Positions 7,236 through 14,677 of a stretch of 16,732 bases of DNA are shown here, one piece after another (position 1 is the stretch's first letter; every line of letters begins with the position of its first letter). Under the pieces are notes generated by a model. That model searched no databases and was not told where the DNA came from. It saw only the letters and a program-made list of their open reading frames with translations. The stretch is from contig CAJQMX010000104.1 in assembly GCA_905479515.1 (NCBI GenBank), positions 1 to 16,732 on the forward strand. Direction: 5' to 3'. This DNA is from an uncultured Parasphingopyxis sp. (GTDB lineage: Bacteria; Pseudomonadota; Alphaproteobacteria; Sphingomonadales; Sphingomonadaceae). The position numbers were made by a program, and so were the translations under genes.

Positions 7236-9875
7236 CTAGGCGTCGGCGCCGTCATCGGCCACCCGTTTGAGCTGATAAATCAGATCGAGCGCCTCACGGG
7301 GGCTGAGATCATCAGCATGGATCGCGGCAAGCGCATCGCGCAATGGGTCGATATGTTCCTCTTCCTGCGCGGCATCGGCTGCAAATAGCGGCAAATCATC
7401 CAGCCCCGCCGCGAGCCCGCCAGTCGAAGCGCGGCCCGCCTCCAGCTTGGCCAGAACCGACTTTGCGCGCGCGACCGTTTCCTTCGGCAGTCCGGCAAGC
7501 TTGGCAACGGCAAGGCCGTAGCTCCGGTCAGCCGGGCCATCTGCCAGTTCGTGGAGCAGAACCAGATCGCCTTTCCACTCTCGCGCGCGAACATGGTGGA
7601 GCGACAGCGCGTCGAGCCGCTCGGCAAGCCGGGTCAGCTCGTGATAGTGGGTGGCAAACAGGCAGCGGCATCTGTTCACATCATGGACCGCCTCGACAAC
7701 GGCCCAGGCGATGGCAAGCCCGTCATAGGTTGATGTGCCGCGCCCGACTTCGTCGAGTATGACCAGGCTATTCTCGGTCGCCTGCGCCAGAATCGCCGCG
7801 GTTTCCACCATCTCGACCATGAAGGTAGAGCGGCCACGCGCCAGATTGTCCGACGCGCCGACGCGGCTGAACAGCTTGTCGACGACACCGAGTTCGGCGG
7901 ACGTCGCAGGCACATAGCTTCCCGCTTGGGCGAGCACCGCGATCAAGGCGTTCTGACGAAGGAATGTCGATTTGCCGCCCATATTGGGCCCGGTGACAAG
8001 CCAGAGCCGCTCATCGGAAGAAAGGCCGCAATCATTGGCAACGAATCGCTCGCCCATTTGTTCGACAGCCTGTTCGACAACCGGATGGCGGCCACCGGCA
8101 ATCTCGAAACAGGGATGACCTGCCAATTTGGGCCGTACCCAGCCAGAAAGTGCAGCCTGTTCAGCCAGAGCGGCAGCCACATCAAGCCGGGCAAGTGCAT
8201 CGGCGGTCGCAGCAATGCGCTCCTTGTCGGCCAGCAGGGTTTCGATCAGCTCTTCCAGATGTGCCGCTTCGGCTGCCAGCGCATGGGCACCTGCCTGCAT
8301 CACCCGCTGTGCTTCCTCGTGCAGATCGGGCGCATTGAAGCGCACAACCCCGGCCAGCGTCTGGCGATGGGTGAAACCGGACTCTGCGCTCATCAGTGGA
8401 TCTGCGTGACGGGACGGCACTTCGATATGATAACCGAGCACATTATTGTGCTTCACCTTGAGGCTGGAGATACCGGTAGCTTCCCGGTAGCGAGCCTCCA
8501 GTGCGGCAATCGCCTTACGCCCCGCGCCCGCTGTTTCCCGCAAATCATCAAGCGCGGCGTCATAGCCTTCCGCGATATAGCCGCCTTTGGCCATGTCGAT
8601 CGGTGGTTCGGGGACCAGCGCGCGCGACAGATGATCCGTCAACGCACCATGCCCGGTAAGTTGCGGCAGCAATTGGCCAAGCAATGCGGGCGGCTGTTCG
8701 ATCCGCGACAGGCTGATATGCAGATCGCGCGCGCCGCTCAATCCGTCACGCAACAGTCCCAGATCACGGGGCGTCCCCCGGCCTGCAACAAGACGGCCAA
8801 GCGCCCGGCCTAAATCCGGTAGTGCTTTGAGCGCAGCGCGCAGGCTTTCCCGGCGGCCGGCATCGCGCTCGAATAACTGCACCAGATCAAGCCGCGCTTC
8901 GATTGCGGCGATCGCCGTTAACGGTGCGGAAATATCGGCGGCGAGCAATCGCGCACCAGCCCCGGTTACGCTCTGATCAATACAGCCGAGCAAACTGCCC
9001 TTGCGTCCCCCGCCAACGGCCTGGGTCAGCTCTAGGCTTTCCCGGGTTGCTGCATCGATGAGCATATAATCGCTCGTCCGGTGGCGGTGCGGCGGCTGGA
9101 GAAAAGGGAGATCGCCCTGCCCTGCGGTCTCAAGATAGGCCAGCAGCCCGCCAGCCGCGGCGAGCTCAGCGCGGTGAAAATCGCCAAAACCGTCCAGTGT
9201 CGCGACACCGAATACGGATTTGAGGCGCTTTTCCGCATCAATGCTGCTGAAATCTGTTTTCGGGCAGAATTGCGCATGGTCCGGCGCGTCTGCAAAACCT
9301 TCTGGCACGATCAGCTCCGCAGCCGAGAGCCGGGCGAGTTCAGCATCCAGCATATCGGGCTCGGCAACGGAAAGTGTGAAGCGTCCGGTCGATATATCAG
9401 CCGCCACGATGCCAAGCGCGCCTCCCGTTTCGGCTATCGCGACAAGCCAGTTTTCCGATTTCGCGTCGAGCAGCGTTTCCTCGGTCAGCGTTCCAGCGGT
9501 GACGACGCGCACAACCGCACGGCCAACCAACGCCTTCGATCCGGCGCGCTTCTTCGCCTGTTCCGGTGTTTCCGTCTGGTCGGCAAGCGCGACGCGGTGC
9601 CCCGCCTTGATCAGCCTTGCCAGATAGATCTCATGGCTGTGTGCAGGCACGCCGCACATCGGGATGGGTTCGCCTTCATGCTCGCCGCGCGCCGTCAGTG
9701 CGATATCGAGGGTCGCAGCTGCCTGTTTCGCATCGTCGAAAAACAGTTCAAAAAAATCGCCCATACGATAGAAAAGCAGACAATCGGGCACCGTTTCCTT
9801 GAGCGCCAGATACTGCGTCATCATCGGCGTCGGTCCGGCCTTGGCCGCGCGCGCTTTTTTTACCTTCGTTGCCAT
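7236..9875 (-). CDS. mutS: DNA mismatch repair ATPase MutS
   Basis: MutS recognises mispaired or looped DNA and recruits MutL using its ATPase. The predicted protein has 879 residues. The N-terminal mismatch-recognition domain has TPMMTQYLALKE followed by MGDFFELFFDDAK, giving the Phe-x-Glu reader motif at F41-F42-E43. The C-terminal ATPase has Walker A TGPNMGGKST with K635 and Walker B LVILDEVGRGTS with D708-E709; downstream is FATHYHELTRLAERL and a helical dimerisation end. The open frame extends upstream to 10031 through the intergenic region into maeB, but that extension is not MutS-like. I chose the ATG at 9875 because family members begin shortly before the TPMMxQY segment; its ribosome-binding site is poor, and an ATG at 9914 is the alternative. 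The gene is followed after 9 bases by glnD and diverges from maeB. No mutL is nearby. Confidence 0.97.
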   Translation of the reverse strand: MATKVKKARAAKAGPTPMMTQYLALKETVPDCLLFYRMGDFFELFFDDAKQAAATLDIALTARGEHEGEPIPMCGVPAHSHEIYLARLIKAGHRVALADQTETPEQAKKRAGSKALVGRAVVRVVTAGTLTEETLLDAKSENWLVAIAETGGALGIVAADISTGRFTLSVAEPDMLDAELARLSAAELIVPEGFADAPDHAQFCPKTDFSSIDAEKRLKSVFGVATLDGFGDFHRAELAAAGGLLAYLETAGQGDLPFLQPPHRHRTSDYMLIDAATRESLELTQAVGGGRKGSLLGCIDQSVTGAGARLLAADISAPLTAIAAIEARLDLVQLFERDAGRRESLRAALKALPDLGRALGRLVAGRGTPRDLGLLRDGLSGARDLHISLSRIEQPPALLGQLLPQLTGHGALTDHLSRALVPEPPIDMAKGGYIAEGYDAALDDLRETAGAGRKAIAALEARYREATGISSLKVKHNNVLGYHIEVPSRHADPLMSAESGFTHRQTLAGVVRFNAPDLHEEAQRVMQAGAHALAAEAAHLEELIETLLADKERIAATADALARLDVAAALAEQAALSGWVRPKLAGHPCFEIAGGRHPVVEQAVEQMGERFVANDCGLSSDERLWLVTGPNMGGKSTFLRQNALIAVLAQAGSYVPATSAELGVVDKLFSRVGASDNLARGRSTFMVEMVETAAILAQATENSLVILDEVGRGTSTYDGLAIAWAVVEAVHDVNRCRCLFATHYHELTRLAERLDALSLHHVRAREWKGDLVLLHELADGPADRSYGLAVAKLAGLPKETVARAKSVLAKLEAGRASTGGLAAGLDDLPLFAADAAQEEEHIDPLRDALAAIHADDLSPREALDLIYQLKRVADDGADA

Positions 9876-9977
9876 CTCGAATCGGGGATAGCGTCTTGCC
9901 GCAGTCGCCGCCATGCCCCAAAAGGCGTTTGGGCGAGATTGCCCACTTTTCCATACTATCATCCCCAGGGGAATGTG
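9876..9977. promoter_or_regulatory. Divergent mutS/maeB control region with overlapping inverted repeats
   Basis: These 102 bases must carry promoters in both directions, unless mutS or maeB is read from farther away. CCCAAA (9917-9922) and TTTGGG (9928-9933) form a perfect 6-bp inverted repeat. TGGGC (9930-9934) and GCCCA (9941-9945) form a second that shares the central arm, so the two folds exclude each other. A third palindrome, TCCCCAGGGGA (9962-9972), covers the maeB Shine-Dalgarno. TACTAT at 9954-9959 is a possible -10 element for maeB, but no convincing -35 lies at the right distance, and it would leave a leader of only about 12 bases. The region is certainly intergenic; the regulatory reading is inference. 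Confidence 0.45.
9967..9972 (+). promoter_or_regulatory. Ribosome-binding site fixing the maeB start
   Basis: AGGGGA stands 5 bases before the ATG at 9978. It supports that start over the much longer open frame, which is open from 9081 antisense to mutS. The site forms the right arm of an 11-bp palindrome. Confidence 0.75.
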
Positions 9978-12239
9978 ATGACTGACCGCAGCAATGTCGA
10001 ATTTTCTGAGCGTGAGGCGCTGCTTTTTCATTCACACGACCGGCCGGGCAAGATCGAAATCGTCGCGACCAAGCCCATGGCGACCCAGCGAGACCTGAGC
10101 CTTGCCTATTCGCCTGGCGTCGCGGTCCCCGTGAGAGCGATCGCTGACGACCCGTCCAAAGCCTATGATTACACCGCCAAGGGAAACCTGGTTGCGGTTA
10201 TCTCCAACGGCACGGCCATTCTCGGTATGGGCAATCTGGGGGCGCTTGCTTCAAAGCCCGTGATGGAAGGCAAGGCAGTTCTCTTCAAGCGCTTCGCCGA
10301 TGTCGATTCGATCGACATTGAGCTCGACACCGAAGATGTCGACAAGTTCATCAGCGCGGTTGAAATCATGGAGCCGACCTTTGGCGGCATCAATCTGGAA
10401 GATATCGGCGCGCCGGCCTGCTTCATCATCGAACAAACGCTGAAAGAGCGGATGAATATTCCGGTCTTTCATGACGATCAGCATGGCACCGCGATCATAT
10501 CTGCCGCAGGCCTGATCAACGCCCTTCATCTGACCGGGCGGGACATCAAGGACTCCCGCATGGTGGTGAACGGTGCCGGTGCTGCTGCCATTGCCTGTAC
10601 CGAGCTGATCAAGGCCATGGGCATGCCGCACGACAATGTCATCATGTGTGATCGCAAGGGCGTTATCTACCAAGGCCGCGAAGAGGGGATGGACCAGTGG
10701 AAATCCGCTCATGCTGCCGTCACTGATGCACGCACGCTGGAGGAGGCGCTCTCCGGCGCCGACATTTTCCTCGGGCTGTCTGCGGGCGGCGCTCTGAAGC
10801 CGGAAATGGTGAAGGATATGGCCAAGCAGCCGATCATCTTTGCCATGGCCAATCCCGATCCCGAAATCACACCGCCCGAGGCGCAAGAAGCGCGTCCCGA
10901 CGCCATCGTTGCGACTGGCCGGTCGGACTATCCGAATCAGGTCAATAATGTCCTCGGCTTTCCGTTTATTTTCCGCGGAGCGCTCGATGTGCGGGCAACC
11001 ACGATCAATGACGAGATGAAAATCGCTGCTGCCCAGGCCATTGCCGCTCTCGCCCGGCAACAGGTGCCCGAGGAAGTGGCTGCCGCCTATGGCACGTCAC
11101 ACAGCTTCGGCCCGGATTATATCATCCCGGCCCCCTTTGACCCGCGCTTGATGGAAATCGTTCCTGCCGCTGTCGCTCAAGCTGCAATGGATACCGGCGT
11201 TGCACGCTTGCCAATCCTCGACATGGATGAGTATCGCCACCGGCTGAAATCACGCCTCAACCCGACAACCTCTGTCTTGACGCTTGCCTATGATCAGGCC
11301 CGCGCCAATCCGCGCCGCGTTCTGTTTGCAGAGGGCGAGGAAGAAGTCGTGCTGCGTGCTGCCATCCAGTTTAGAGAGGGTGGCTACGGCATTCCCGTAT
11401 TGGTTGGGCGGGATGACGTGCCTGACCGGCTGCGCGCGCTTGGTGTCAGCGATCCCGATCAATATGAATATCATAACAGCCGCAAATCGCCGCTCGTTCC
11501 CGAAATGGTCGAATTTCTGTACAACCGGCTCCAGCGGCGCGGTTATCTGCGGCGCGATTGCGAACGGCTTGTCAATCAGGATCGCCATATCTTCGGCGCA
11601 TTGCTTGTCGCGCTGGGCGAAGCCGATGTGATGATTACCGGTGTCACCCGGCAGTATAACCAGTCGCTCGGCCAGGTACTGAAGGTACTCGACCCTGCGG
11701 AAGGCCGGCGTCCGTTCGGCATTCACGTTCTTGTCGGCAAGTCTCATACGGTGTTTATGGCTGACACCACGGTCAATGAACGCCCGTCCCCCGAACTGCT
11801 TGCCGATATTGCCGAACAGACGGCGGCTGTCGCCCGCCGCATGGGCCATGAACCGCGCGTGGCCTTCCTCTCCTATTCAACCTTTGGCAATCCTGCTGGC
11901 AACTGGCTGGAAAATATCCGGGAAGCCGTCGCGCTGCTCGATGAACGCGGCGTAAGCTTTGAATATGAAGGTGAAATGGCACCCGATGTCGCGCTGAATC
12001 CCAAGCTGATGAAGAATTATCAGTTCAGCCGCCTGTCCGAGCCCGCCAATGTTCTCGTGATGCCGGGTCTGCAATCCGCCAATCTCAGCGCCAAACTGCT
12101 GCGCGAACTGGGCGGTGATCATGTTATCGGGCCGATGCTGGTCGGCATGGCCAATCCGGTGCAGATCGCGACGATGTCGGCAACCGCAAGTGAATTGGTG
12201 ACACTCGCTGTGCTCGCTGCAGGCGGGATCGCGCGTTAA
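9978..12239 (+). CDS. maeB: NADP-dependent malic enzyme with C-terminal phosphotransacetylase-like domain
   Basis: The enzyme converts malate to pyruvate and CO2 with reduction of NADP+, supplying NADPH and pyruvate during growth on organic acids. The predicted protein has 753 residues. The malic-enzyme half has YSPGVA at 44-49 (presumed catalytic Y44), EGKAVLFK with K99, EDIGAP at 141-146, FHDDQHGTA at 164-172 and the nucleotide loop NGAGAAA at 198-204. From about residue 430 a phosphotransacetylase-like domain begins (RRVLFAEGEEEVVLRAA). In MaeB enzymes this domain is mainly a regulatory acetyl-CoA-binding module rather than an active transacetylase. I chose the ATG at 9978 over the far longer open frame because of AGGGGA at 9967-9972 and the family N-terminus. 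The gene diverges from mutS and converges on bamE across 56 bases. NADP rather than NAD preference is assumed from domain architecture. Confidence 0.95.
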   Translation: MTDRSNVEFSEREALLFHSHDRPGKIEIVATKPMATQRDLSLAYSPGVAVPVRAIADDPSKAYDYTAKGNLVAVISNGTAILGMGNLGALASKPVMEGKAVLFKRFADVDSIDIELDTEDVDKFISAVEIMEPTFGGINLEDIGAPACFIIEQTLKERMNIPVFHDDQHGTAIISAAGLINALHLTGRDIKDSRMVVNGAGAAAIACTELIKAMGMPHDNVIMCDRKGVIYQGREEGMDQWKSAHAAVTDARTLEEALSGADIFLGLSAGGALKPEMVKDMAKQPIIFAMANPDPEITPPEAQEARPDAIVATGRSDYPNQVNNVLGFPFIFRGALDVRATTINDEMKIAAAQAIAALARQQVPEEVAAAYGTSHSFGPDYIIPAPFDPRLMEIVPAAVAQAAMDTGVARLPILDMDEYRHRLKSRLNPTTSVLTLAYDQARANPRRVLFAEGEEEVVLRAAIQFREGGYGIPVLVGRDDVPDRLRALGVSDPDQYEYHNSRKSPLVPEMVEFLYNRLQRRGYLRRDCERLVNQDRHIFGALLVALGEADVMITGVTRQYNQSLGQVLKVLDPAEGRRPFGIHVLVGKSHTVFMADTTVNERPSPELLADIAEQTAAVARRMGHEPRVAFLSYSTFGNPAGNWLENIREAVALLDERGVSFEYEGEMAPDVALNPKLMKNYQFSRLSEPANVLVMPGLQSANLSAKLLRELGGDHVIGPMLVGMANPVQIATMSATASELVTLAVLAAGGIAR

Positions 12240-12255
12240 GCTTGGTTGTTGGTCA

Positions 12256-12279
12256 GGCTCGACCTTCCACGGCCGAGCC
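12256..12279. terminator. Imperfect hairpin between convergent maeB and bamE
   Basis: GGCTCG (12256-12261) pairs with CGAGCC (12274-12279). An A-C mismatch followed by two further pairs leaves a 6-base loop. It is 16 bases after the maeB stop and 16 bases from the bamE stop. Neither strand has a T tract after it, so it is at best a weak bidirectional barrier or a 3'-end-stabilising stem, not a textbook terminator. Confidence 0.35.
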
Positions 12280-12295
12280 CAAACAGAACGCTTGA

Positions 12296-12799
12296 TTAGC
12301 CGCCCGGGTTGTCAGCAGTGCCGCCGCCCTGACTGACGGCGCCGACCTGGCCAATATTGCCAAACAGCTCGGAAAAGAAGCCGCGATCGCGGCCGAGCGT
12401 CGGTGTTTCATCGCCAGAGGGAGAGATCGAGGCAACTTGGTCCATACCGATACGATCGACGGTCGCGACATTGCCATCACTGGCAAACCGCACCGCCAAT
12501 ATTGTCTGTTCAATGGGCCGCGGACGAGCAAAGGCGAGCTGCCGCGCTTCCCGTGAAACATAATACCATGTCGGTGCTTCGTTGGCGGTCGTAAACTGGC
12601 TGGTAAAAGTAGGCCGGCCCAATGTCGCCTGCACCGATGCACGGTTATCAACACCCGGCTGGACAGATTCGATCAGGATCGGTTCGCCAAAATAGCCCTG
12701 ATGCGTGCGAATTTGCGCGCACCCGCTTGCAAGCAAGCCTGTAGCGAGAAGGGCAGTCGCGCTTGCAATCAATGGCAAGTGCCGGATTTTCCGGGGCAT
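12296..12799 (-). CDS. bamE: Outer-membrane assembly lipoprotein BamE (SmpA/OmlA family)
   Basis: BamE is a small accessory lipoprotein of the BAM complex, which folds beta-barrel proteins into the outer membrane. The predicted protein has 167 residues. Basic MPRKIRH is followed by a hydrophobic stretch and the lipobox LASGC, with the lipidated cysteine at residue 27. The SmpA/OmlA core follows (YFGEPILIESVQPGVDNRASVQATLGRPTF), then WYYVSREARQLAF and ILAVRFASDGNVATVDRIG. The tail is glycine- and acid-rich and makes the protein longer than E. coli BamE (113 residues). The frame is open to 12913, but the ATG at 12799 gives an immediate signal peptide and has AAGGAG 6 bases upstream. It diverges from the cytochrome bc1 chaperone gene and converges on maeB. 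Client barrels would include receptors like the one at the left edge. Confidence 0.9.
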   Translation of the reverse strand: MPRKIRHLPLIASATALLATGLLASGCAQIRTHQGYFGEPILIESVQPGVDNRASVQATLGRPTFTSQFTTANEAPTWYYVSREARQLAFARPRPIEQTILAVRFASDGNVATVDRIGMDQVASISPSGDETPTLGRDRGFFSELFGNIGQVGAVSQGGGTADNPGG

Positions 12800-12805
12800 T
12801 TCAGT

Positions 12806-12811
12806 CTCCTT
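12806..12811 (-). promoter_or_regulatory. Ribosome-binding site fixing the bamE start
   Basis: On the minus strand this reads AAGGAG, a near-perfect Shine-Dalgarno 6 bases before the ATG at 12799. It rejects the 38-residue N-terminal extension allowed by the open frame. Confidence 0.85.
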
Positions 12812-12916
12812 ACGCGCAACACCTATACAGCCAGCATTGCAACTTGATACTTGGCGCTCAATATGCGGAAGGCGACCCGGATAGCAAGGCCGCATCGAAG
12901 GAGCGATACCCACAAA

Positions 12917-13444
12917 ATGACCCTGTTAGACCGGCTTTTCAAACGCAACCGCCCGCGAGAGGCGCTGATTCCGCTCTATCGTGCCATCGTTGAGCGCGGG
13001 CGCGACACGCAATGGTATGCCGCAGGGGGCGTCCCCGACACGCAGGATGGCCGGTTCGACATGATCGCCGCCATTCTCGCGCTGGCCCTGCTGCGCATCG
13101 AAGCCGAAGGCCGGACCTATGCCAGCGAGAGCGCTTTACTGGCAGAGCTGTTTATCGACGATATGGACGGCCAGCTGCGTCAGCTAGGCATTGGCGACAT
13201 TGTGGTGGGCAAACATATCGGCAAGATGCTCGGCGCGCTCGGTGGAAGACTGGACGCCTATCGCGAAGGATTTGCCGAGGGCGGCAATGCGGAGGAAGCC
13301 CTGCTTCGCAATCTCTATCGCGGCGAACAGCCTGGACAGGTTGAAACAGATTTTACAACATCGCGCCTCAAGGCATTTGCCAAGGCACTGACAACGGAAC
13401 CGGCAGACGCGATCATTGCCGGAACGCTTCCGGAGCTCGCATGA
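12917..13444 (+). CDS. Ubiquinol-cytochrome c chaperone family protein (CBP3/UQCC1-like)
   Basis: The predicted product is 175 residues and lacks a signal peptide or membrane segment. It matches the bacterial relatives of mitochondrial CBP3/UQCC1, which help assemble cytochrome b of the bc1 complex: WYAAGGVPDTQDGRFDMIAAILALALLRIE, then LLAELFIDDMDGQLRQLGIGDIVVGKHIGKMLGALGGRLDAY. The bacterial role is inferred from the mitochondrial homologues. The frame is open to 12851, but MTLLDRLFKRN at 12917 resembles known N-termini. An AAGGAG at 12898-12903 sits 13 bases upstream, which is longer than usual, so the start is less secure than the family. The stop overlaps the DUF177 gene start in ATGA (13441-13444), implying translational coupling. 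It diverges from bamE. Confidence 0.85.
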   Translation: MTLLDRLFKRNRPREALIPLYRAIVERGRDTQWYAAGGVPDTQDGRFDMIAAILALALLRIEAEGRTYASESALLAELFIDDMDGQLRQLGIGDIVVGKHIGKMLGALGGRLDAYREGFAEGGNAEEALLRNLYRGEQPGQVETDFTTSRLKAFAKALTTEPADAIIAGTLPELA

Positions 13445-13980
13445 GTCAGACTCCAGAATTTTCACGTCCGATCCCGATAGATGCAATCGGTGCGGGTGCG
13501 GCATCGCACAGCGTTACGGCGGATGCCGAAGAATGCCTCGCACTTGCCACGCGTTTCGAGCTTAAAGCCATTGAGGCTCTGTCGGCTGAGGCAGAAATTC
13601 GGCGCGATGGACCGATCATCTATGCCAAGGGATTGGTGAAGGCCAAGGTTACGCAAAGCTGCGTGGTGACCGGCAATCCGGTTTCAAACAGGATCAAAAG
13701 TGTATTTGATCTGCAGTTCCTGCCCGCAAACGCAATGCCTCACGAGGAGGAAATCGAACTGAGCGCCGATGAATGCGAAACGATGACATACAATGGAAGC
13801 GCCATCGATCTTGGCGAAGCAGCCGCGCAGACGGTGGCCCTGGCCCTTGATCCGTTTCCGCGCAGTGCAAATGCGGCACAGGCTTTGCAGGAAGCCGGCG
13901 TGATCAGTGAAGAGGAAGCCGGGCCCTTTGGCGCACTCAAAGGATTGCGGGATGCCCTTGCCAAAAAGGGCAGTGACTAG
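13441..13980 (+). CDS. DUF177 / YceD-family protein (large ribosomal RNA accumulation protein)
   Basis: This 179-residue soluble protein belongs to DUF177. Supporting segments are FSRPIPIDAI at the N-terminus, the CxxT core SCVVTGNPV (about residues 73-81), an acidic segment (HEEEIELSADE), and IDLGEAAAQTVALALDPFPR (about 117-136), the most conserved family stretch. Relatives in E. coli (YceD) and plants are linked to 23S rRNA accumulation; the biochemical activity is not established. The ATG overlaps the upstream chaperone stop (ATGA), so the pair is almost certainly one transcript. Many bacteria have rpmF (ribosomal protein L32) directly after this gene; here the next gene is the convergent ssb, only 3 bases away. 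A 7-bp inverted repeat (13953-13972) lies in the last codons. Confidence 0.88.
   Translation: MSQTPEFSRPIPIDAIGAGAASHSVTADAEECLALATRFELKAIEALSAEAEIRRDGPIIYAKGLVKAKVTQSCVVTGNPVSNRIKSVFDLQFLPANAMPHEEEIELSADECETMTYNGSAIDLGEAAAQTVALALDPFPRSANAAQALQEAGVISEEEAGPFGALKGLRDALAKKGSD
13953..13972. repeat. 7-bp inverted repeat at the 3' end of the DUF177 gene
   Basis: TGCCCTT (13953-13959) and AAGGGCA (13966-13972) pair perfectly around a 6-base loop, just before the stop at 13978-13980. It is the only stem I see at this convergent junction, where two stop codons lie 3 bases apart. No T tract follows on either strand, so a terminator role is speculative. Confidence 0.35.
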
Positions 13981-13983
13981 CGC

Positions 13984-14508
13984 CTAAAACGGTACGTCAT
14001 CGTCAAGATCATCGTCGAATGCGCCGCCTGCAGGCTTCGATCCCGATGATTGGCCGCCGCCATAACCACCATCATTGCCGCCGGATCCGCCCCAGCTGTC
14101 GCCTGAGCCGCCCGCCGCAGCTCCACCACCGCCACCGCCGCCGCCACTGCCGCTGTCACGGCCGTCGAGCATTGTCAGGCTGCCGTTGAAACCGTCAATC
14201 ACGATTTCGGTGGAGTAGCGATCATTGCCGGACTGATCCTGCCATTTGCGGGTACGGAGTTGGCCTTCGATATAGACCTTGCTGCCCTTGCGCAGATAGC
14301 GTTCGGCGACATTGGCCAGCCCTTCGGAGAAGATCGCGACGCTGTGCCATTCGGTGCGCTCTTTGCGCTCGCCGGTCTGCTTGTCTTTCCAGTTTTCCGA
14401 TGTCGCAATGCGCAGATTGCAAACCTTGCCGCCATTGCTGAATGAGCGCGATTCAGGGTCTCGCCCCAGATTGCCGATAAGGATTACCTTGTTGACCGAT
14501 CCAGCCAT
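13984..14508 (-). CDS. ssb: Single-stranded DNA-binding protein
   Basis: SSB coats single-stranded DNA in replication, recombination and repair and recruits partners through its acidic tip. The predicted protein has 174 residues. The OB fold spans about 1-112 ([15 protein letters not shown], then [25 protein letters not shown] and [14 protein letters not shown]), with DNA-stacking tryptophans W40 and W54 at the same positions as in E. coli and W89 nearby. A glycine-rich linker with eight consecutive Gly follows, then the tip [10 protein letters not shown], a close match to the usual DDDIPF partner-binding end. The frame is open to 14556, but [12 protein letters not shown] at 14508 is the family N-terminus and has GGGAGA 6 bases upstream. 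It is convergent with the DUF177 gene and lies on the same strand as feoB, 169 bases downstream, probably with its own promoter. Confidence 0.97.
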   Translation of the reverse strand: MAGSVNKVILIGNLGRDPESRSFSNGGKVCNLRIATSENWKDKQTGERKERTEWHSVAIFSEGLANVAERYLRKGSKVYIEGQLRTRKWQDQSGNDRYSTEIVIDGFNGSLTMLDGRDSGSGGGGGGGGAAAGGSGDSWGGSGGNDGGYGGGQSSGSKPAGGAFDDDLDDDVPF

Positions 14509-14677
14509 GTTTCGTCTCCCAGAATTCCTGCCGCCGAGTCCCGACGGATATTTCAACTTGGCTTAGAAAACGGGCGGGGATTCGACAAGCGTCGTGGCAA
14601 CGCAACATGGGGTTATGTTCGGGGAGCGGGCTGGTTCAGCGAACTTTCGCCAGACGGTCTCTGCCCAACAAAAAACC
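14509..14677 (-). other. Intergenic region between feoB and ssb
   Basis: This 169-base gap should hold the ssb promoter and the end of the feoAB transcript. I see a short T run (minus strand) just after the feoB stop, without a clear GC-rich stem before it. There is also a perfect 11-base inverted repeat GTTCAGCGAAC (14634-14644), and another GTTC at 14617-14620. The GTTC spacing does not match the alphaproteobacterial LexA box. I could not place a convincing -35/-10 pair. Confidence 0.5.
14515..14520 (-). promoter_or_regulatory. Ribosome-binding site fixing the ssb start
   Basis: On the minus strand this reads GGGAGA, 6 bases before the ATG at 14508. It favours that start over the open-frame extension to 14556. 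Confidence 0.7.

Noticed and set aside
7926..8813. A 295-codon open frame on the plus strand antisense to mutS
   Set aside because: It lies wholly within the well-supported MutS coding region, has low-complexity Arg/Gln-rich translation with no recognisable domain, and is explained by GC-rich codon use.
9081..9977. An 897-base in-frame extension upstream of maeB that would give a 1052-residue protein
   Set aside because: It runs antisense through mutS, encodes no malic-enzyme-like sequence, and a good ribosome-binding site supports the ATG at 9978.
10251..11060. A 269-codon minus-strand open frame inside maeB
   Set aside because: It is a shadow of the malic-enzyme frame; the translation is His/Arg/Asp-rich with no family resemblance and no ribosome-binding site.
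14617..14644. A possible LexA (SOS) box upstream of ssb made of GTTC/GAAC half-sites
   Set aside because: The alphaproteobacterial box is GTTC-N7-GTTC; here the GTTC copies are 13 bases apart and the inverted pair only 3, so the spacing does not fit.
14646..14677. An intrinsic terminator for feoB
   Set aside because: A short T run follows the stop codon on the minus strand, but no stable GC-rich stem precedes it.
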